NCBI RefSeq assembly: GCF_003606385.1 | Contig: NZ_CP032514.1 | Coordinates: forward strand, 744,001 to 808,000 | DNA: 64,000 bases | Origin: Actinomyces lilanjuaniae | GTDB lineage: Bacteria > Actinomycetota > Actinomycetes > Actinomycetales > Actinomycetaceae | Reading direction: 5' to 3' | In this document: positions 9,355 to 19,235 of the stretch, in pieces | Layout of the letters: the number at the start of each line of letters is the position of its first letter | Position numbering within the stretch: the stretch's first letter is position 1 | Notes under the pieces: generated by a model | The model's database searches: none | Seen by the model: only the letters and a program-made list of their open reading frames with translations | Told to the model about the DNA's origin: nothing | Made by a program: the position numbers and the translations under genes

Positions 9355-9729
9355 GTGGCACGCATTTCTGGTGTTGACCTACCTCGCGACAAGCGTGTGG
9401 AGGTTGCACTGACTTACATCTTCGGGATCGGGCGCACTCGTGCGGTCGAGGCCCTGGCGGCAACGGGGGTCAGCCCCGACACCCGCGTCAAGGACCTGAC
9501 TGAGGATGAGCTCGTCGCCCTGCGAACCCACATCGACTCCACCTACCAGGTAGAGGGCGACCTGCGGCGTGAGGTCCAGGCGGACATCCGTCGCAAGATC
9601 GAGATCGGCTGCTACCAGGGCCTGCGCCACCGTCGGCACCTGCCGGTCCACGGCCAGCGCACCAAGACCAACGCGCGCACCCGTAAGGGTCCCAAGCGCA
9701 CGGTGGCCGGTAAGAAGAAGGCCAAGTAA
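9355..9729 (+). CDS. rpsM: 30S ribosomal protein S13
   Basis: A 124-residue S13 started at GTG 9355 ([29 protein letters not shown]). The helix-turn-helix-like fold is followed by [43 protein letters not shown], whose [24 protein letters not shown] motif is the S13 signature. S13 sits at the top of the 30S head and contacts the tRNAs and bridge B1. An AGGAGAACC ribosome site supports the GTG. Confidence 0.97.
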   Translation: MARISGVDLPRDKRVEVALTYIFGIGRTRAVEALAATGVSPDTRVKDLTEDELVALRTHIDSTYQVEGDLRREVQADIRRKIEIGCYQGLRHRRHLPVHGQRTKTNARTRKGPKRTVAGKKKAK

Positions 9730-9751
9730 CACACAGGTAAGCAGACGCTGA

Positions 9752-9767
9752 GCGGGCTTGCGCCCGC
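9752..9767 (+). promoter_or_regulatory. Small hairpin in the rpsM-rpsK spacer
   Basis: A 6-bp perfect stem (GCGGGC, TTGC loop, GCCCGC) in the 71-bp gap between rpsM and rpsK. It is too weak and lacks a T tract for a full terminator. It could act as a processing or attenuation site, but I have no further support. Confidence 0.3.
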
Positions 9768-9800
9768 CGCGTAGGACGATCTCACCACGAAGAAGGAAGA

Positions 9801-10202
9801 ATGCCCCCTAAGACCCGCGCCACCGCGCGCAAGACGCGCCGTAAGGACCGCAAGAACGTCACCCACGGCCACGCCTACATCAAGTCCACGTTCAACAACA
9901 CCATCGTCTCTCTGACTGATCCTCAGGGCGCTGTCATCGCCTGGTGCTCCTCGGGGCAGGTTGGCTTCAAGGGCTCGCGCAAGTCGACCCCCTACGCCGC
10001 CCAGCTGGCCGCCGAGGCCGCCGCACGGCGTGCCCAGGAGCACGGGATGAAGAAGGTCGACGTCTTCGTCAAGGGCCCGGGTCCCGGCCGCGAGACCGCT
10101 ATCCGCTCGCTGCAGGCAGCCGGCCTGGACATCGGCCCGATCACTGACGTCACTCCCCAGGCGCACAACGGCTGCCGCCCGCCGAAGCGCCGTCGCGTCT
10201 GA
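9801..10202 (+). CDS. rpsK: 30S ribosomal protein S11
   Basis: A 133-residue S11 of the 30S platform. It has the basic start ([19 protein letters not shown]), [46 protein letters not shown] and the C-terminal [44 protein letters not shown]. The last stretch, with [12 protein letters not shown], is invariant in the family. The ATG follows GAAGGAAGA. Gene rpsD (S4), often next in other phyla, is absent here, as in many actinobacteria. Confidence 0.98.
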   Translation: MPPKTRATARKTRRKDRKNVTHGHAYIKSTFNNTIVSLTDPQGAVIAWCSSGQVGFKGSRKSTPYAAQLAAEAAARRAQEHGMKKVDVFVKGPGPGRETAIRSLQAAGLDIGPITDVTPQAHNGCRPPKRRRV

Positions 10203-10403
10203 GCCTCATTTGGACCTCACCGGGACGTGGCCGCCCCTGCGAGTGCTTTCTCCGAGCCTTCTAGGCCTTCTAGGGGTGCCGCGGTCCTTGAGGCCTCCAG
10301 CCGCTGTCGGCGGAGCGCCAGGGTCGGCACAGCCTTCTGACTGGCCGTCCAACCTGATCAGGAACGGCGTCATATAGCGGGCGCCGCGACGAAAGGAAAC
10401 CAC

Positions 10404-11408
10404 GTGCTTATCGCACAACGACCCACGCTGACCGAGGAGGTTGTCGAGGAGAACCGCCGGTCGCGGTTCGTGCTCGAGCCTCTCGAGCCCGGATTCGGCT
10501 ACACGCTCGGCAACTCCCTGCGGCGTACGCTGCTGTCCTCCATCCCGGGAGCGGCTGTCACCTCCGTGCGCATTGACGGGGTGCCTCACGAGTTCCGGAC
10601 TATCCCGGGCGTCAAGGAGGACGTCGCCCAGATCATCTTGAACATCAAGGAGATCGTCCTGTCCTCGGAGAACGACGAGCCGGTGGTGATGTACCTGCGC
10701 AAGTCGGGTCCGGGCGCCGTCGTGGCCGGTGACATCACCCCGCCGACCGGGGTCGAGATCCACAACCCCGAGCTGGTCATCGCCGTCCTCAACGAGAAGG
10801 GCAAGCTGGAGATCGAGCTGACTGTCGAGCGTGGCCGCGGCTACGTCTCCGCCAACCAGAACAAGGACCCTAACGCCGAGATCTCCCGTATTCCGGTGGA
10901 CTCCATCTACTCTCCGGTCAGGAAGGTCTCCTACGAAGTCGAGGCCACCCGTGTAGAGCAGCGCACGGACTTTGACAGGCTGATTGTGGACGTGGAGACC
11001 AAGGCCTCGATGACCCCGAGAGACGCCCTGGCCTCCGCAGGCAAGACGCTGGTCGAGCTCTTCGGCCTGGCCCGTGAGCTTAACGTCGAGGCGGAGGGGA
11101 TCGAGGTGGGCCCGTCGCCGGTGGACGAGGCCTTCCAGCAGGACCTGGCGCTCATGATTGACGAGCTGGACCTGCAGGCCCGCTCCTCCAACGCTCTCAA
11201 GCGGGAGGGCATCCACACTGTTGGTGAGCTGGTGTCACGCAGCGAGGCTGACCTGCTTGACATTCGTAATTTCGGTGCGAAGTCCATCTCGGAGATCAAG
11301 GACAAGCTGGCCGAGCTGGGGCTGTCCCTCAAGGGCTCGCCGGTCGACTACGTCTCCGACGACGACTACACCGCCAACCCCACGTTCAGCGACGAGCAGC
11401 AGGCCTGA
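10404..11408 (+). CDS. rpoA: DNA-directed RNA polymerase subunit alpha
   Basis: A 334-residue alpha subunit. The N-terminal dimerisation and beta/beta-prime docking domain (residues 1-230) includes [39 protein letters not shown] and [18 protein letters not shown]. The C-terminal domain (about 255-315), which contacts UP elements and activators, includes [48 protein letters not shown] at 10404 is preceded by GAAAGGAAACC. A 200-bp gap with a tandem CCTTCTAGG pair separates it from rpsK. Confidence 0.98.
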   Translation: MLIAQRPTLTEEVVEENRRSRFVLEPLEPGFGYTLGNSLRRTLLSSIPGAAVTSVRIDGVPHEFRTIPGVKEDVAQIILNIKEIVLSSENDEPVVMYLRKSGPGAVVAGDITPPTGVEIHNPELVIAVLNEKGKLEIELTVERGRGYVSANQNKDPNAEISRIPVDSIYSPVRKVSYEVEATRVEQRTDFDRLIVDVETKASMTPRDALASAGKTLVELFGLARELNVEAEGIEVGPSPVDEAFQQDLALMIDELDLQARSSNALKREGIHTVGELVSRSEADLLDIRNFGAKSISEIKDKLAELGLSLKGSPVDYVSDDDYTANPTFSDEQQA

Positions 11409-11438
11409 GGCCACTCGTCATTCACCTAGGAGACAACC

Positions 11439-12212
11439 ATGCCTCGCCCCACCAAGGGCCCCCGGCTGGGCGGTAGCGCCCAGCACGAGCGCCACATGCT
11501 GGCCAACCTTGCCACGCAGCTGATCGTCCACGAGTCCATCAAGACCACCGAGGCTCGTGCCCGCCGCCTGCGTCCCTATGTCGAGAAGCTGATCACCAAG
11601 GGTAAGCGTGGTGACCTGCACGCTCGTCGTACCGTGATGAAGAAGGTGACGGACAAGTTCGCCGTCTACCGTCTTTTTGAGGTGCTTGCTCCTCAGCTCG
11701 AGGGGCGCGACGGCGGCTACACCCGTATCGTCAAGACCGCGCCTCGTAAGGGTGACAACGCGCCGATGGCGGTCATCTCCCTGGTGCTGGAGCCGGTGGC
11801 GCGCAAGGAGGTGGTTGCCGATGCCGTGGCCACAGCCAAGCGGGCAGCGACCCGGGCCGCTGAGGAGGCTGAGGCCGCGACCAGCGCCGCCAGGAGGGAC
11901 AACGACGCCTCGGCCCCGTCACAACAGGAGGCGGAGGACGCGGGGTCCTCGCAGGCTGGCAGCGAGTCCGAGAAGTCCGAGAAGAAGGACTACGCGGGCT
12001 CTGTCCGGCTGGCGGAGGGGTCCACCGAGGCCCCAGACGCTGACCACCAGGTCAAGGGGAACGAGGACTCCATGAAGTACCACGTGCCCGGTTCGCGCTG
12101 GTACGACGCTACTGTGGCCGAGGTGTGGTTCGCCTCGGCCGAGGCGGCACAGGCCGCAGGATTCTCCCCTGCTGGTGGTGCGGCAGCCCAGAAGGTGACC
12201 GAGGAGGCCTAG
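11439..12212 (+). CDS. rplQ: 50S ribosomal protein L17 with a long C-terminal extension
   Basis: At 257 residues this is about twice the 120-127 residues of E. coli L17. Residues 1-120 are a normal L17 ([36 protein letters not shown], then [16 protein letters not shown]). Then comes an Ala/Glu/Ser/Lys-rich low-complexity linker, and the last 50 residues form a compact module ([37 protein letters not shown]). That module resembles the small actinobacterial sunset-type domain (GNxxSxxYHxPxSxxY..T.AEvWFxsxexAxaAGF); the assignment is from memory of the motif. It ends the alpha operon before a strong terminator. Confidence 0.95.
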   Translation: MPRPTKGPRLGGSAQHERHMLANLATQLIVHESIKTTEARARRLRPYVEKLITKGKRGDLHARRTVMKKVTDKFAVYRLFEVLAPQLEGRDGGYTRIVKTAPRKGDNAPMAVISLVLEPVARKEVVADAVATAKRAATRAAEEAEAATSAARRDNDASAPSQQEAEDAGSSQAGSESEKSEKKDYAGSVRLAEGSTEAPDADHQVKGNEDSMKYHVPGSRWYDATVAEVWFASAEAAQAAGFSPAGGAAAQKVTEEA

Positions 12213-12265
12213 ACAGCCTTCGCTTCCGGCTCGGCGAAGCCCCTTCCAGATGGGTGTCTGCTGAC

Positions 12266-12311
12266 TGCGGGGTCCGTCTCACGCCTTTCGGTGGGTGAGA
12301 CGGACCCCGCA
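12266..12311 (+). terminator. Terminator ending the ribosomal/rpoA operon
   Basis: A 17-bp perfect inverted repeat (TGCGGGGTCCGTCTCAC at 12266-12282 and its complement at 12295-12311) with a 12-base loop. It lies 54 bp after the rplQ stop and before the convergent pntB, so it probably works in both directions. Confidence 0.85.
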
Positions 12312-12408
12312 CTCGTGTATCTCGCGTTCCTGGGCGTCTTCCGGGACGGACCACCCCCTGAGGCGGGACCCGGCTTAGCGCCTGCGGCCTCAGGGGTGGG
12401 AAGGGTCT

Positions 12409-13892
12409 CTACTCCAGCGCGCGGATGATGTCCTCGACAGTGCCCTTGGCGTCGCCAAACAGCATAGAGGTGTTGTCCTTGAAGAACAGGGGTTCTGGAC
12501 TCCCGCGTAGCCGGTGGCCATGGAGCGCTTGAAGACGATGACACGCCTGGCCTCCCACACCCGTAGGACCGGCATGCCCGCGATGGGTGAGCCTGGCTCG
12601 TCTGCAGCCGGGTTGACTGTGTCGTTGGCCCCGATGACCAGGACGACATCCACCTCCCCCAGGTCGTCATTGACCTCGTCCATCTCCAGGACGAGGTCGT
12701 AGGGGACCTTGGCCTCGGCCAGGAGCACGTTCATGTGACCGGGGAGGCGGCCAGCCACCGGGTGGATGCCGAAGACGACCTCGACCCCCTCGTTGCGCAG
12801 CATCGCTGTGAGGGTGGCAACCGGGTACTGGGCCTGTGCCACAGCCATTCCGTACCCAGGAGTAATGACCACCCGCCGTGCCTCCTGGAGGAGCTGGGCG
12901 GTGGTTATGGCGTCGATCTCGTTGATCGTCCCTTCGGCGGTGCCGAGCTCGGCTGTGACTCCCTCGGTACCGAAACCTCCCAGCAGCACAGAGACGAAGG
13001 AACGGTTCATCGCTTGGCACATGAGGTAGGACAGATAGGCTCCCGAGGAGCCGACGAGGGCGCCGGTGATGATCAGCAGGTCGTTGTTGACCAGGAAACC
13101 TGTGAAGGCGGAGGCCCATCCCGAGTAGGAGTTCATGATGGACACTACGACGGGCATGTCGCCGCCGCCGATGGCGACAACCAGGTGCACTCCCAGGGCC
13201 AGGGCGATAACCGTCATCGTCGCCAGGCACGCCCAGGCGGCAGGGGAGTGCTCGGGCAGGGCCATGAAAGCCACCATGAGGCCCAGGGAGACCAGCAGCG
13301 CAGCCAGGTTGAGCCAGTTGCGCCCAGGCAGCGTGACAGGACGGCCCGGCACTCGACCGGAGAGCTTGAGCGCGGCTAGCACTGAGCCGGTGAAGGTCAC
13401 CGCGCCCACGAACACCCCCAGGAAGACCTCACCGCGGTGGAACACGCCGAGCGTGGCCGCCAGGCTGTCGGGAGCGACGTAGGAGCCGTATCCCACGAGC
13501 ACGGCGGCCAGCCCGACCAGGCCGTTGAGGACGGCCACCAGCTGGGGCATACCGGTCATGGCCACACGCCTGGCCAGCACCATCCCGATGACGGCACCGA
13601 CAGCAAGTGCCAGGGCGATCAGGATCGCTGTGGTCACCACCCCCTGTCCCGGGTCCGAGGTCAGGGCCAGGGCCGTTCCGGCAGCCACGGCTACAGCCAT
13701 GCCCAGGGCGCCGGCCAAGTTGCCCCGGGTCGAGGTCTCATGCCGGGACAGCCCGGCGGCAGCCAGGATGAACAGGAGCGCGGCGGCTATGTAGGCGAGG
13801 GCCACGGGGGAGGGCAGGCCAGCCGAGGTGCCAGACGCCGTGGACGCGGGAGCCGACAGGGCAGGTAGCAGCATGGACGGTGCGGGTGGCAT
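12409..13892 (-). CDS. pntB: NAD(P) transhydrogenase subunit beta (frameshifted at the 3' end)
   Basis: Membrane subunit of the proton-translocating transhydrogenase (NADH + NADP+ + H+out = NAD+ + NADPH + H+in). It has multiple hydrophobic spans in the first 270 residues, then the NADP-binding domain III, with [18 protein letters not shown] (the GxGxAxAQxQ/Y fold), [18 protein letters not shown] and [14 protein letters not shown]. After [13 protein letters not shown] the frame breaks at four C on the coding strand (12489-12492). Restoring one C gives the normal [16 protein letters not shown] ending and a TAG at 12409-12411. The start at 13892 lies a few bases after the pntA stop. Confidence 0.93.
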
Positions 13893-13896
13893 CGCC

Positions 13897-15471
13897 TCAG
13901 TCCTTCCTGAACATGGCAAGCATGCGGTGGGTCACCGCGAAGCCGCCGAAGACGTTGACGGAGGCCAGGACAACTGCCAGGAAGCTCACGGCGCTGACCA
14001 GGAGGTTGTCGTTACCGACCTGCGAGATTGCCCCCAGCAGGATGATGCCGGAGATCGCGTTGGTCACGGACATGAGTGGAGTGTGCAGGGCCGGGGTGAC
14101 GTTGGAGATGACGTAGAAGCCCAGGACCACCGCCAGCATGAGCACGATGTAGTGGCTCGCCACCGCGACGGGTGTGACCAGGACCAGTGCTGCCAGGGCT
14201 AGGGCAGCAGCTACCAGGCCTGCCCGGCGGGCACGGGCGGCGCTCCTGGCTCGGTTCTGCGCCGCCTCCTGTGACGCCGCTGAGGTGTCAGGCGCCTGGG
14301 TAGCTGGTGGCACCGTGCCTGCCCCGGCCGTGGGGGCGGCGGACACGGTCACGGCAGGCGGGGGCCACAGGATCTCGCCCGCGTGGGTGACGGTGATGCC
14401 CCGTACCACCTGGTCCTCCAGGTCCAGTCTCAGCACGCCGTCCTTGGCCGGGGTCATGAGCGTGAGCAGGTTGACCAGATTCTGCCCGTAGAGCTGGGAG
14501 GCCTGGGTGGGAAGCCGTCCGGCCAGGTCCGTGTAGCCCACGATGGTGACGCCGCCGTCAGTAAGGACTACCTCGGAGGGGACCGTCAGCTCGGTGTTGC
14601 CGCCGTTGGCAGCAGCCATGTCCACCACGACCGATCCCGGGCGCATCCCCTCCAGCGCGGCGCGGCTCAGCAGCACCGGTGCCTGCCGCCCAGGGACGCT
14701 TGCGGTGGTGATGACGATATCAGCCTGGGCCGCCTCCTTGGCGTACAGGGCGGCAGCCAGCTCTGCCTGCTCGGCGCTCATCTGCCTGGCGTAGCCGTCG
14801 CTGGAGGCCTCCTGGTGCCCGGGCGCGGAGGGGACGGGGATGAACGTCGCCCCCATGGACCGTACCTGGTCCTCGACCTCAGGACGCACGTCGGTGCCAC
14901 GCACCTGTGCCCCCAGGGAGGAGGCGGTCCCGATCGCTGCCAGCCCGGCCACCCCGGCACCGATGACGTAGACGGAGGCGGGTGGAAGCTTGCCTGCTGC
15001 CGTGACCTGGCCGGTGAACACCCGGCCGAAGTGGGCGGCAGCCTCGATGACGGCGCGGTAGCCAGCGAGGTTGGCCTGGGAGGACAGGACATCCATCGCC
15101 TGCGCGCGCGAGATCCTGGGTACCGCGTCCAGGGCGAGCCCGGTCAGGCCGCGTGCCCGCAGGGCCTCGACGAGCCTGGGGCTGCGTGCGGGGGCAAGAC
15201 GTCCCACGTAGGTCGTACCCGGGCTCATGAGCGCCAGGTGCTCCTCGTCAGGGGCGTCCACCCCCAGCACCACCTCACAGTCCCATACCTGGGCCTCGTC
15301 AGTGACCCGGGCCCCGGCCTCCTCATAGGCGCTGTCAGGGAAGCTGGCGGCCTGCCCGGCGCCGCGCTGGACGTGCACCTCGTAGCCGAGACGGACCAGC
15401 CGCGACACCGTCTGCGGCGTCGCGGCGACAAGGGCCTGACCTGGTTTCTCACAGGGAATTCCAGTACGCAC
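13897..15471 (-). CDS. pntA: NAD(P) transhydrogenase subunit alpha
   Basis: A 524-residue alpha subunit in the single-chain form (domain I plus membrane part), as in E. coli, not the split A1/A2 form. Residues 1-380 bind [22 protein letters not shown] start, the [20 protein letters not shown] signature and the Rossmann motif [23 protein letters not shown] Pro/Ala/Thr-rich linker leads to four hydrophobic segments at the C-terminus (for example [20 protein letters not shown]) and the [13 protein letters not shown] block. GTG at 15471 has an AAGGAG site. It is upstream of and co-transcribed with pntB. Confidence 0.95.
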   Translation of the reverse strand: MRTGIPCEKPGQALVAATPQTVSRLVRLGYEVHVQRGAGQAASFPDSAYEEAGARVTDEAQVWDCEVVLGVDAPDEEHLALMSPGTTYVGRLAPARSPRLVEALRARGLTGLALDAVPRISRAQAMDVLSSQANLAGYRAVIEAAAHFGRVFTGQVTAAGKLPPASVYVIGAGVAGLAAIGTASSLGAQVRGTDVRPEVEDQVRSMGATFIPVPSAPGHQEASSDGYARQMSAEQAELAAALYAKEAAQADIVITTASVPGRQAPVLLSRAALEGMRPGSVVVDMAAANGGNTELTVPSEVVLTDGGVTIVGYTDLAGRLPTQASQLYGQNLVNLLTLMTPAKDGVLRLDLEDQVVRGITVTHAGEILWPPPAVTVSAAPTAGAGTVPPATQAPDTSAASQEAAQNRARSAARARRAGLVAAALALAALVLVTPVAVASHYIVLMLAVVLGFYVISNVTPALHTPLMSVTNAISGIILLGAISQVGNDNLLVSAVSFLAVVLASVNVFGGFAVTHRMLAMFRKD

Positions 15472-15634
15472 GTGTCACTCCTTCACCCCGGTCCTGGGCG
15501 CCGCTGCGTAGGGGGAGCCTGCGGGCCGTGGGAGGATCATAGGGAGACCCGTCAGCACTGACAAGACTAGCCGCTCAGGCGAGCCGAGTGACGTCTTTGC
15601 GGCACCGGGCTGGCAGCGGGTCCCTCCGTCCCGG

Positions 15635-16393
15635 TCAGCGGGCAGCCATGAGCCAGCAGCGTGCGCCTCCGGTCATGCCAGCCTCGTTGGGGACCACGAC
15701 GACGTCGTCACCGATCCGGGTCAGCTGGGCGGCGGTGATCCGTCGTGAGTTCCCGCCGCCCAGGTAGAGGCGGTCCCACAGGTACATGGGCCGTAGCGAG
15801 TCCACGACGCGTCGCACGCGCCGCGACCAGTGGGCGTCGCCCAGCCGCAGCCGCTCGTGCTCGCCGATGTAGTCGTCGTAGGACAGCCCCCAGCGTACCG
15901 GCCCCTGGGACACCTCGACATGCGGTGCCAGGACGCCGTTGTCGAAGACCGCGTTACCCAGGCCGGTCCCCAGGGTGATGATCATCTCCAGCCCGTGGCC
16001 GGTGACGACGCCGGCTCCGGCGACCTCGGCGTCGTTGAGGACCAGTGTCGGAGCGTCGAGGCGTTGGGAGACCGCCCTGGCCATGTCGAAACGGGCCCAC
16101 TGGTCCACCAGCTCGGGCAGGACCCGCGAGCGCGGTCCATCCCGGGTGATGTAGTGGGGGGTGGACACGACCACGCCGTGGCGGATCATCCCGGGCATGC
16201 CCACGGTCACTCGGTCGGCGCGGGGCAGCTGGTCCGCCAGGGCCTCGATGGTGTCCACCAGCTTGGTCGGGGGCAGGGGGTAGGGTGTGGAGGTGCGCAC
16301 GGCACGTGAGACGGTGCTGCCCTCGGCGTCCAGGACAGAGGCCTTGATACCGCCGCCACCACAGTCGACGCACAGGGTGGTCAGTGAGCTCAC
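15635..16393 (-). CDS. ROK-family sugar kinase-like protein (glucokinase or polyphosphate glucokinase-like)
   Basis: A 252-residue protein with an actin-like ATPase fold: phosphate-1 motif LCVDCGGGGIKASVLD at the N-terminus, VTVGMPGMIRHGVV, VLNDAEVAGAGVV (the catalytic D/N region of sugar kinases) and MIITLGTGLGNAVFDNG. The cysteine/histidine zinc motif of many ROK proteins is missing. The length and GTGLG motif fit the short polyphosphate-glucokinase-like branch, but the sugar and phosphate donor cannot be read from sequence. The GTG start at 16393 has no ribosome site, only TAGCAT seven bases upstream, which suggests a leaderless mRNA. Confidence 0.8.
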   Translation of the reverse strand: MSSLTTLCVDCGGGGIKASVLDAEGSTVSRAVRTSTPYPLPPTKLVDTIEALADQLPRADRVTVGMPGMIRHGVVVSTPHYITRDGPRSRVLPELVDQWARFDMARAVSQRLDAPTLVLNDAEVAGAGVVTGHGLEMIITLGTGLGNAVFDNGVLAPHVEVSQGPVRWGLSYDDYIGEHERLRLGDAHWSRRVRRVVDSLRPMYLWDRLYLGGGNSRRITAAQLTRIGDDVVVVPNEAGMTGGARCWLMAAR

Positions 16394-16400
16394 GGGACTG

Positions 16401-16406
16401 ATGCTA
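16401..16406 (-). promoter_or_regulatory. Leaderless -10 element of the ROK gene
   Basis: On the minus strand TAGCAT is followed by seven bases and then the GTG start (16393). A -10 hexamer at this distance puts the transcription start at or next to the start codon, and there is no Shine-Dalgarno sequence. This is the TANNNT-N6/7-GTG pattern of leaderless actinobacterial genes. Confidence 0.5.
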
Positions 16407-16534
16407 GCGCGTGCCGGGCGGCAGCGCCCGGCACGGCTGCGGGCGCCTGGACCGCCCGGGCGCTGGAGGCGTGTGGTCGGCGCGGCCGGAGTGGTGTGGT
16501 CAGAGCGGTCAGGGTGGCGTGGTCGAATAGGCCC

Positions 16535-17604
16535 ATGAGCAAGCGGCGCAAGGTCGGCGGTAGCCCTGGCCCTGAAGGCGTGGCTGCGTCTGGTTCCGCG
16601 GACGGGGCGGGCACGGGTGTGGTACGGGTTCGTCTGGACCTCGCCTACGACGGGGCAGGGTTCAGTGGGTGGGCCGCCCAGCCTGGTCTGCGCACGGTAG
16701 AAGGTGTGCTGACAGCGGCGCTGACGACGGTGCTGCGCACCCCTGTGCGCCTGACTGTTGCGGGGCGCACCGACGCAGGGGTGCACGCTGTCGGCCAGGT
16801 CGTGCACCTTGACGTGCCTGCCGCTGCCTGGCAGGCCCTGCCCGGGCGGTCCCGGCGCGCCCCCGAGCAGGCGCTGCTGACCCGGCTCACTGGAGTCCTG
16901 GCCCGGGAGGCCCGGCAGGCGTGGCGTGTCCCAGACCTGCCGAGCACGGTGGAGTCGTCGTCGCAGGGGCCAGGAGGCGGGCAGGACGAGCGGGTGCCGA
17001 CGGCGGGAAGCACCCGGGCGGCAGGGCGGGTGCCGCGTGGGGCCAGTGACGTGGTCGTCACCGCCGCCAGCCAGGTCGGTCCCGACTTTGACGCCCGCTT
17101 CGGCGCCCTGTGGCGCCGCTACACCTATCGGATCAGCGACGGGGCGAGCCTGCGGGACCCACGTCGTCGCGGCCACGTGCTGTGGACGGAGGGCGTGCTC
17201 GACGTCGAGGCGATGCAGGCCAGTGCGCTCCCGCTCCTGGGCGAGCACGACTTCCTGTCCTTCTGCAGACCGCGTCAGGGGGCCTCCACGGTCCGCGACC
17301 TGAGGCGGCTGTGCTGGCAGCGCGTGGAGGGGGCGGGAGCCGACGCCTCCCTGGTCACCCTGAGCGTCGAGGCCGACGCCTTCTGCCACTCCATGGTGCG
17401 CTCCCTGGTGGGGCGGGGCTGGAGGTGGGGCGGGGGCGGCGTCCCGTCGCCTGGCCTGCTCGGCTCCTCGCCGCCCGCAGCCGCCGTGGGGCGGCTCCGG
17501 TGGCGCCGCCCCACGGCTTGACCCTGGAGGAGGTGGCCTACCCGGACGCGCACGGGCTGGCGGCGCAGGCCAGACGCTCCCGGGTGCGGAGGTCCCTGTG
17601 CTGA
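16535..17604 (+). CDS. truA: tRNA pseudouridine(38-40) synthase TruA (frameshifted)
   Basis: Converts U38-40 of the tRNA anticodon stem to pseudouridine. The catalytic block is present: VAGRTDAGVHAVGQVVHLD, where the D of RTDAGV is the nucleophile. ARFGALWRRYTYRI, LGEHDFLSFCRP and FCHSMVRSLVG follow. A Gly/Arg/Ser-rich insertion lies in the middle (about residues 130-165). After MVRSLVG the frame is lost at four G (17410-17413). With five G it continues AGLEVGRGRRPVAWPARLL to PPHGLTLEEVAYP, the normal TruA end, and stops at 17604. As written, the open frame stops at 17521. Confidence 0.92.
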
Positions 17605-17719
17605 CTGCGTGTTCCCCGGGCTGGCAGTGTCGGCTGCCTCCGGGCGCTTCCGGTACTGCGGATACGTGGGCTACGTGGGATACGTGGTGGGATTCACGGG
17701 GGCGTGTCGGCCCGACTTT

Positions 17720-17749
17720 TTGACCGCTGCTGCTCCCGGCCGGTAGTGT
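17720..17749 (+). promoter_or_regulatory. Promoter of rplM-rpsI
   Basis: TTGACC (17720-17725), an 18-bp spacer, then TAGTGT (17744-17749). This is a good sigma-70-type (HrdB/SigA) promoter about 165 bp upstream of the rplM GTG, in a 308-bp gap that holds no gene. The long leader would fit control by a ribosomal protein, but I see no defined structure in it. Confidence 0.55.
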
Positions 17750-17912
17750 GTGAGAGTCGTGCAGCACAAGGGTTGCGTGTCCACAGGTGTCTCCCACTCG
17801 CCTGGATCGCCCGTGCTCCGACCACTCACCTGACCATGGTGGTCTCGCCGAGCCGCGACGCTTTGACGTGCCTCGGCGCGTCCGCCCGCCAAGAGAAACG
17901 AAGGCAACGTCC

Positions 17913-18356
17913 GTGCGCACGTATACACCGAAGCCTGGCGACGTCGAGAAGCGCTGGTACGTCATTGACGCCACCGACGTCGTCCTGGGCCGTCTGGCAG
18001 CCCAGGCTGCGACCCTGCTCCGTGGGAAGCACAAGCCGCAGTTCGCTCCCAACGAGGACTGCGGCGACTATGTCATCATCATCAATGCTGACAAGGTCGT
18101 CCTGACCAACGGCAAGGCTGAGAAGAAGTTCGCCTACCGTCACTCCGGCTACCCTGGCGGTCTCAAGGCCGTGCCCTACACCGAGCTGTTGGCCACGCGT
18201 CCCGAGCGGGCGGTGTCCAAGGCGGTCAAGGGGATGGTGCCCCACACCAAGCTCGGTCGCGCCCAGCTCAAGAAGCTCAAGGTCTACGCCGGCAGCGAGC
18301 ACCCGCACGCCTCACAGAACCCGCAGCCCTTCGAGATCACCCAGGTCGCCCAGTAG
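17913..18356 (+). CDS. rplM: 50S ribosomal protein L13
   Basis: A 147-residue L13, an early 50S assembly protein. It starts [20 protein letters not shown] and has [41 protein letters not shown], the [11 protein letters not shown] motif, [32 protein letters not shown] and PFEI at the end; all are L13 signatures. The GTG at 17913 gives the family length and has a weak GAAGGCAACG site. It is paired with rpsI as in most bacteria. Confidence 0.97.
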   Translation: MRTYTPKPGDVEKRWYVIDATDVVLGRLAAQAATLLRGKHKPQFAPNEDCGDYVIIINADKVVLTNGKAEKKFAYRHSGYPGGLKAVPYTELLATRPERAVSKAVKGMVPHTKLGRAQLKKLKVYAGSEHPHASQNPQPFEITQVAQ

Positions 18357-18404
18357 CGCCCTGCGCTCGGCACTCACGACAAGCAGACAAGCAAAGGACA
18401 TACC

Positions 18405-18899
18405 GTGGCTGAGACCACTGTCGACACCGACGCGCTGGACGAGGACAACGTACCGTCCAGCTACACCACTGAGACCGAGGCTCCTGTGGAGGGCCGTGGC
18501 CAGTCCGTCACCGCTCCTGGCAGCGGCCTGGGGCGCCGTAAGGAGGCTGTGGCCCGCGTCCGCCTGGTGCCCGGCACAGGCCAGTGGACCATCAACGGCC
18601 GCACGCTGGAGGACTACTTCCCCAACAAGCTGCACCAGCAGCTGGTTCGTGCTCCCTTCACCGTCCTTGACCTGGAGGGCCGCTTCGACGTCATTGCCCG
18701 TATCAGTGGCGGGGGCGTTTCCGGGCAGGCGGGTGCGCTGCGTCTGGGGATCGCCCGCGCCCTCAACGAGATCGACCGGGAGGCCAACCGGGCCACCCTG
18801 AAGAAGGCTGGCTTCCTGACCCGCGACGCTCGTACCGTGGAGCGCAAGAAGGCCGGTCTGCACAAGGCCCGTCGCGCCCCCCAGTACTCCAAGCGCTGA
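18405..18899 (+). CDS. rpsI: 30S ribosomal protein S9
   Basis: A 164-residue S9. The core from about residue 42 ([34 protein letters not shown]) is normal and ends in the tRNA-contacting tail RRAPQYSKR, whose last arginine reaches the P-site tRNA. About 40 residues of Thr/Glu/Asp-rich extension precede the core, as in other actinobacteria. The [21 protein letters not shown] motif confirms the family. It is followed by a hairpin terminator. Confidence 0.97.
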   Translation: MAETTVDTDALDEDNVPSSYTTETEAPVEGRGQSVTAPGSGLGRRKEAVARVRLVPGTGQWTINGRTLEDYFPNKLHQQLVRAPFTVLDLEGRFDVIARISGGGVSGQAGALRLGIARALNEIDREANRATLKKAGFLTRDARTVERKKAGLHKARRAPQYSKR

Positions 18900-18931
18900 C
18901 CGGATCCGCCTCCGGGGTCACCACTCCACTA

Positions 18932-18970
18932 GCCCCCGTCGTCCTCGCGTGAGCGCAGGGCGACGGGGGC
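18932..18970 (+). terminator. Terminator after rpsI
   Basis: A 14-bp stem with one G-U pair: GCCCCCGTCGTCCT (18932-18945), an 11-base loop, then AGGGCGACGGGGGC (18957-18970). It lies 33 bp downstream of the rpsI stop. Confidence 0.8.
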
Positions 18971-19235
18971 AGTGCTGTCGCCTGTCGTCCCACTACGCCT
19001 GCACCGCAGGTGTGCCACCGCGTGGTGGCGGCGGTGGCGACGCGAGCGGGGCTCCGCAGGCTCTCAGGTGCTCGCGGGGAGGAGTCTCAGGAATTCTCAA
19101 GGCGGGCAGGGAGGGCTGTCCGCGACTGGGCGGATGTAACGCGGGTGTGTCCTGGACCGGGGGCGCGCGTGGCAGGATGGGGCTGACGTAGTGACCGGTT
19201 TCCTGACCGTACACCAATCCCAGGAGGTTCTTCTC
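18971..19235 (+). other. Spacer between rpsI terminator and glmM
   Basis: About 265 bp with no supported gene; small frames here have no recognisable features. It should carry the glmM promoter. A strong ribosome site (CAGGAGGTTCTTCTC) sits directly before the glmM ATG. Confidence 0.5.

Noticed and set aside
16394..18052. Minus-strand open frame extending upstream of the ROK gene across truA and rplM
   Set aside because: It lies antisense to truA and rplM, is Pro/Arg/Gly-rich and has no motif; the ROK fold starts at 16393.
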